Shown here piece by piece: positions 60,950-64,000 of a stretch of 64,000 nt of DNA. Source of the DNA: Physcomitrium patens (Eukaryota; Streptophyta; Bryopsida; Funariales; Funariaceae); the NCBI RefSeq assembly GCF_000002425.4, contig NC_037270.1, positions 9,968,494-10,032,493 of the forward strand, read 5' to 3'. The position numbers were made by a program, and so were the translations under genes. Under the pieces are notes generated by a model. It was not told the DNA's origin. It saw only the letters and a list, made by a program, of their open reading frames with translations, and did no database searches. Position 1 is the first letter of the stretch. Each line of letters opens with the position of its first letter.

Positions 60950-61401
60950 TGTCACGGACATAGAAATATAAACTCGAGATCTAACAAGAAGTTCAATAAG
61001 AACTAGCAAGAACTAGATTAATCAGATGGATACAAGAACAACACCAGAGAGGTGAGCTAGAGCTCCAAGAGGTGTGTTGTCAAGACTGAAGAACTCTTCA
61101 GCCTCGATTCCAATATATATTCCTATTAAGGAAGCTTTTCAAGTAACTTCTACCAACTAGGAAGCTTCTAGAAGGTTTCAGAGACTTGCTTCTAGAAGGT
61201 TTCAGAGACTTGCTTCTAGAAGGTTCTAGAAACTTGTCTCTAGAAAGTTCTAAGGACTATGTCTCTAACATCTTCTACCAACTAGAAAGCTTCTCAAGTA
61301 ATTTCCATCAACTAGGAAGCTTCTAGAAGGTTCCAGAGACTTACTTCTAGAAGGTTCCAGAAACTTCTCTCTAGAAGGTTCTAAGGACTATGTCCCTAAC
61401 A
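60950..61401 (-). repeat. 5' LTR of copy B'
   Basis: 452 bp, longer than its partner because of extra repeats of the GGTTTCAGAGACTTGCTTCT type in U3. The R/U5 side (about 60950-61177) is nearly identical to the corresponding part of the B 5' LTR. The U3 side is distinct. Confidence 0.93.
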
Positions 61402-62354
61402 AGATGGTACACTTTATCCCTTGCAAGAAGACATCATCTAGTGAAGTGACAACAAGGCTCTTTCGCAATAATGTGTATCGATATCACGGACTACTAAATG
61501 GTATTGTATCAGATTTAGGAACCCAGTTCGTATCAAAGTTTGGGAGATCTCTCTTTGAGATACTGAAGGTGGATATCAAGCTTTCTTTGGCTTTTCATCC
61601 TCAAACTGACGACCAAACAGAACGGGTGAACCAAGTCTTGGAATAATACTTACGATGCAGCATCAATTATCAGCAAGACAATTGGACCACATATCTGTCG
61701 CTAGCCGAGTTTTCATATAACAACACCCTCCATATGTTGACTTAATACACACCATTCTTTTTCAATTATGGATATCATTTGAAGCTTGATTTATTGAGTC
61801 TCTCAACAAATAACAATCCAACAACTGAAGGATTTGCGAAACAACTATCAGAGCTTCAAAATACGTTGAAGCTTCAATTACAATCCACTCAAGAATCCTA
61901 CAAGGCATGTGCAGATAGATTTCAGAATCAAGCACCTACTTTTAAAATTGGAGATAAAGCATGGCTTCTTCGATTGAATATCAAAACCAAGCGACTATGT
62001 GATAAGTTGGACAATCAAAGATTGGGACCATTTATCATTCAGAAATAAATCAATCTAGTGGCGTACCATTTGGAATTATCGGCTTCTATCAAGGTACATC
62101 TAATTTTTCATGTTTCTCAATTGGAGCCTTATCGAGAGTCGTCTTTTTTTGGAAGAGTGCAATGTCCGCCACCTAGTATTGAGATCGAGAACCATGAGAA
62201 ATACGAGGTTGAAAAGGTGTTGGATTCACGGCGAAGGTGGAGCAAGTTGGAGTATCTTGTTCATTGATGTGGCTACGACATTAATGAGCAAACGAGGGAG
62301 CCAGCTGAAAATCTCGCCAATGTGTCGCAAAAGGTACAGGAGTTTCATCAATAA
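61402..62354 (+). pseudogene. pol of copy B, part 2 (INT core, chromodomain)
   Basis: Resumes exactly where part 1 stopped: KMVHFIPCKKTSSSEVTTRL, then VSDLGTQFVSKFGRS (second catalytic Asp), FHPQTDDQTERVNQVLE (catalytic Glu), and the integrase C-terminal region (KIGDKAWLLRLNIKTKRL, then [20 protein letters not shown]). The chromodomain starts EKYEVEKVLDSRRRWSKLEY and runs [19 protein letters not shown], with a TGA at the family Trp position of LVHW. It ends at TAA 62352-62354. Chromodomains of this kind steer integration towards particular chromatin. The DDE residues are all present. Confidence 0.9.
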
Positions 62355-62518
62355 CATCCTCATAAATCTAAGCCGGCTTGACGATAGCTTCCTTCTGAAG
62401 CTTGCTCACCCAAGAATATAAGAAAGGGGGAGAGCACCACCAAAATTCATAGGTGATGTAGTTATTTTCTCTAAGATAATGTAGAATTTTTTCAGTAGCC
62501 ATAGTTTGGTCTTCTGAT

Positions 62519-62842
62519 ATGGATAGCCAAGAGATAGATATAATGCCAGTCAGATTATCTCAACCAACTAGCTCACGAAGGCGACCTCGAGATGAAGAAC
62601 TACCTACACCACGACGACAACGAAGGATACTGAGTAACCGATCATTGGTGATTGTATTTGAGTTCGAGCCTGCTTACGATGGTCAGCCAGAAGGCGTGTT
62701 TGTAGGACAATTTCACAATGAGGACACGAAAGTTCATGCTTGGTCAGAAGTCAAAGGCGTGGGCTACTACCATTGACTTTAAGGACCAATGAACCACTTG
62801 CCTCGTGAACAACAGTTGGAGTTCATAGCAGACATTATGCGA
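62519..62842 (+). pseudogene. Accessory ORF of the chromovirus family (copy B)
   Basis: Starts at ATG 62519 and stays open for 85 codons to TGA at 62774-62776. The frame beyond this stop still resembles the longer A version (MNHLPREQQLEFIADIMR-like) to about 62842, and copy A reads TGG at the stop, so the full-length frame was about 107-108 codons. The N-terminal half is basic (SRRRPRDEELPTPRRQRR); the C-terminal half is acidic and aromatic (EFEPAYDGQPEGVFVGQFHN, HAWSEV). No signal peptide, membrane segment or known domain is visible. It lies about 160 nt after the pol stop and 80 nt before the polypurine tract. Confidence 0.65.
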
Positions 62843-62908
62843 TAGATCTTCATTTTCTTGCGTTGGTACTGATTAACAACAACATTGCTTCTCAGAGACC
62901 TCGAAGCT

Positions 62909-62922
62909 AAAGGAGGGGGTGA
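62909..62922 (+). promoter_or_regulatory. Polypurine tract of copy B
   Basis: AAAGGAGGGGGTGA directly before the TGTTAG of the 3' LTR, the expected position of the plus-strand primer. Confidence 0.9.
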
Positions 62923-63303
62923 TGTTAGGGACATAGTCCTTAGAACCTTCTAGAAGCTTCCTAGTTGATGGAAATTGCTTGAGAAGCTTCCTAGTTGGTA
63001 GAAGATGTTAGGGACATAGTCTTTAGAAACCTTTTAGAGAAAAGTTTCTAGAACCTTCTAGAAGTAAGTTTCTGGAACCTTCTAGAAGCTTCCTAGTTGG
63101 TAGAAGTTGCTTGAGAAGCTTCCTAAATAGGAGTATATATTAGAATCGAGGCTGAAGAGTTCTTCAGTCTCGACAACACACCTCTTGGAGCTCTAGTTCA
63201 CCTCTCTGGTGTTGTTCTTGTATCCATCTGATTAATCTAGTTCTTGCTAGTTCTTCTTGAACTTCTTCTTAGATCTTGAGTCTGTATTTCTGTGTTCGTG
63301 ATA
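62923..63303 (+). repeat. 3' LTR of copy B
   Basis: 381 bp, TGTTAGGG...GTGATA (last bases mutated from GTGACA). It contains GAA/TTC arrays at 62942-62959 (4 units), 63046-63063 (4 units) and 63070-63092 (5 units), a duplicated LTR start near 63008-63022, a TATA-like GAGTATATATTAG at 63131-63143 and a start-site dyad at 63147-63172. Confidence 0.95.
63046..63092 (+). promoter_or_regulatory. Heat-shock-element array in U3 of B 3' LTR
   Basis: Two runs of perfectly spaced inverted pentamers: TTCtaGAAccTTCtaGAA (63046-63063), then a five-unit run TTC-GAA-TTC-GAA-TTC with 2-nt gaps (63070-63092). They lie about 40 bp upstream of the TATA-like box. This is the nGAAnnTTCn architecture that heat-shock factor trimers bind. 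Confidence 0.75.
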
Positions 63304-63308
63304 GTATC
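63304..63308. other. Target-site duplication of B, right
   Basis: GTATC, matching 52261-52265 exactly. Confidence 0.92.
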
Positions 63309-64000
63309 AAGTATTTGAAGAATCTTTTTGTAAGATTTTAAAGGTAGATATAAAGCTCTCTTTGGCTTTTAAACTTAAAATCAATAGATAGTTGGAGCAT
63401 ATTAACTAAGTTTTGAAGGAGTGTTTGAGATATATTATGAATTATCAATAAGATAATTGAACAAATCTTTTGCCATTGGTAGAATTTTCTCATAATAACA
63501 TGGTATATTTTTCTATTCAATAAATATTTTTTTTTGTTAAATATGATTATCATCCACAACTTATTACTTTTTACTTTTCAAAAGTTGATAATCCTATAAG
63601 GAAAGATTTAAAAAATGACAAGATTTGAGTTCTATACAACAATGAAGGCATAATTAAAAGAAATTCAAAAATAAATAAAAAAACCAATGCAGATGCCTAT
63701 TGCAAGTAGCAACTTTAATTCTACATTGATAAAAAGGTATGATTATTTTGTTGCAATATCAAGACTAGCCATCTTTGTGATAAGTTCAATTATCATAGGC
63801 TTAGATCATGTCTTATTTGTGAATAAATCAATTATGTTACTTATTAATTATATCTACCAAAGTCTATAAAGATCCATCTCTTATATTTCACATATCACTT
63901 CTTGAGCCATGTAAGACAATGAATAACTCAATAAGAAGACAAATGCCACCTTCTTTTATAGAAATAGATAATAATAAAAATTTCAAGATGGTAAAAGTTT
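63304..64000 (+). mobile_element. Element C, integrase core to C-terminal region
   Basis: Continues the integrase interrupted at 52265. The text resembles SKFGRSLFEILKVDIKLSLAF (near 63305-63370) and the integrase C-terminal region (near 63600-63760, including ASNFNSTLIKRYDYF). It is decayed with many stops. It runs off the window, so its 3' LTR is not seen. Confidence 0.65.

Larger units (their letters stand above)
52442..61177. repeat. Inverted repeat, two arms of about 3.93 kb
   Basis: Arms 52442-56370 (+) and 57249-61177 (-), with an 878-bp loop. Every paired open frame obeys x + y = 113619, so no net length change has occurred between mirrored points. Translations of seven paired frames are identical. 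DNA stretches I compared directly between about 52550 and 56360 showed no difference. Mismatches appear only within about 100 bp of the outer arm ends (in the LTR) and at the inner ends next to the B' deletion. Confidence 0.9.
56467..61401 (-). mobile_element. Chromovirus copy B' (nested, inverted, internally deleted)
   Basis: A minus-strand element inside the integrase of B. In its own order: 5' LTR (61401-60950), gag, PR, RT, RNase H, start of integrase, a deletion that removes the integrase core and chromodomain (junction near 57249), a remnant of the accessory ORF, polypurine tract and 3' LTR (56870-56467). It could not have integrated on its own after the deletion. Its gag-pol segment appears identical to that of B, while its two LTRs differ visibly from each other. 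Confidence 0.93.
52266..63303 (+). mobile_element. Chromovirus copy B (outer), split by nested copy B'
   Basis: A complete-length insertion with a 404-bp 5' LTR, gag, pol, accessory ORF, polypurine tract and a 381-bp 3' LTR, flanked by a perfect 5-bp duplication (GTATC). It sits in the integrase core of element C. Its own integrase is split at 56466/61402 by copy B' in the opposite orientation. Without the insertion the element would be about 6.1 kb. Its gag and pol carry several stops, including one inside the protease active-site motif (DS*A). Confidence 0.93.

Overview
This is a nuclear window from a land plant. The reasons are spliced genes with GT-AG introns, a plant Apd1/sucrase-ferredoxin-like gene, chromodomain Ty3/gypsy elements and L1-type LINE relics. 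The AT-rich spacers, long TA microsatellites, compact moderate-GC genes and the style of the repeats look most like a bryophyte, probably a moss. That placement is an impression; nothing in the window identifies the species.

Layout. 1-10 kb: AT-rich decayed repeats, including a + strand chromovirus relic (about 1.2-5.1 kb). 10.4-14.7 kb: a minus-strand gene for a long acidic Ser/Glu-rich protein of unknown function, with moderate-GC sequence upstream to about 17.2 kb. 17.2-27.6 kb: non-coding DNA with two LINE relics in opposite orientations, an isolated old LTR and several microsatellites. 28.7-31.8 kb: a five-exon minus-strand gene for an Apd1/Aim32-type thioredoxin-like ferredoxin. 32.7-64 kb: a stack of nested Ty3/gypsy elements.

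The stack. An ancient AT-decayed chromovirus (C, + strand, from 33.7 kb) is the host. Into it inserted a younger chromovirus A (36103-42031, minus strand), a different and older gypsy element D (42032-52067, + strand, itself carrying an isolated LTR), and a young chromovirus B (52266-63303, + strand, perfect 5-bp target duplication GTATC). B carries another copy of its own family, B' (56467-61401, minus strand), inside its integrase. One deletion at the A/D junction can explain three truncations: A's 5' LTR, D's 5' LTR and the missing RNase H/integrase start of C.

Most notable: (1) the U3 region of the young chromovirus LTRs is packed with runs of alternating GAA/TTC pentamers, i.e. textbook heat-shock elements, just upstream of a TATA box; (2) B and B' form inverted arms of about 3.9 kb that appear collinear and nearly identical, sharing the same disabling stop codons, although their flanking LTR segments differ, which suggests gene conversion, duplication-inversion or an assembly artefact; (3) the family carries an extra ORF between the chromodomain and the 3' LTR that I do not recognise. 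All retroelement copies here are broken by stops, frameshifts, deletions or nested insertions. Only the two host genes look functional.
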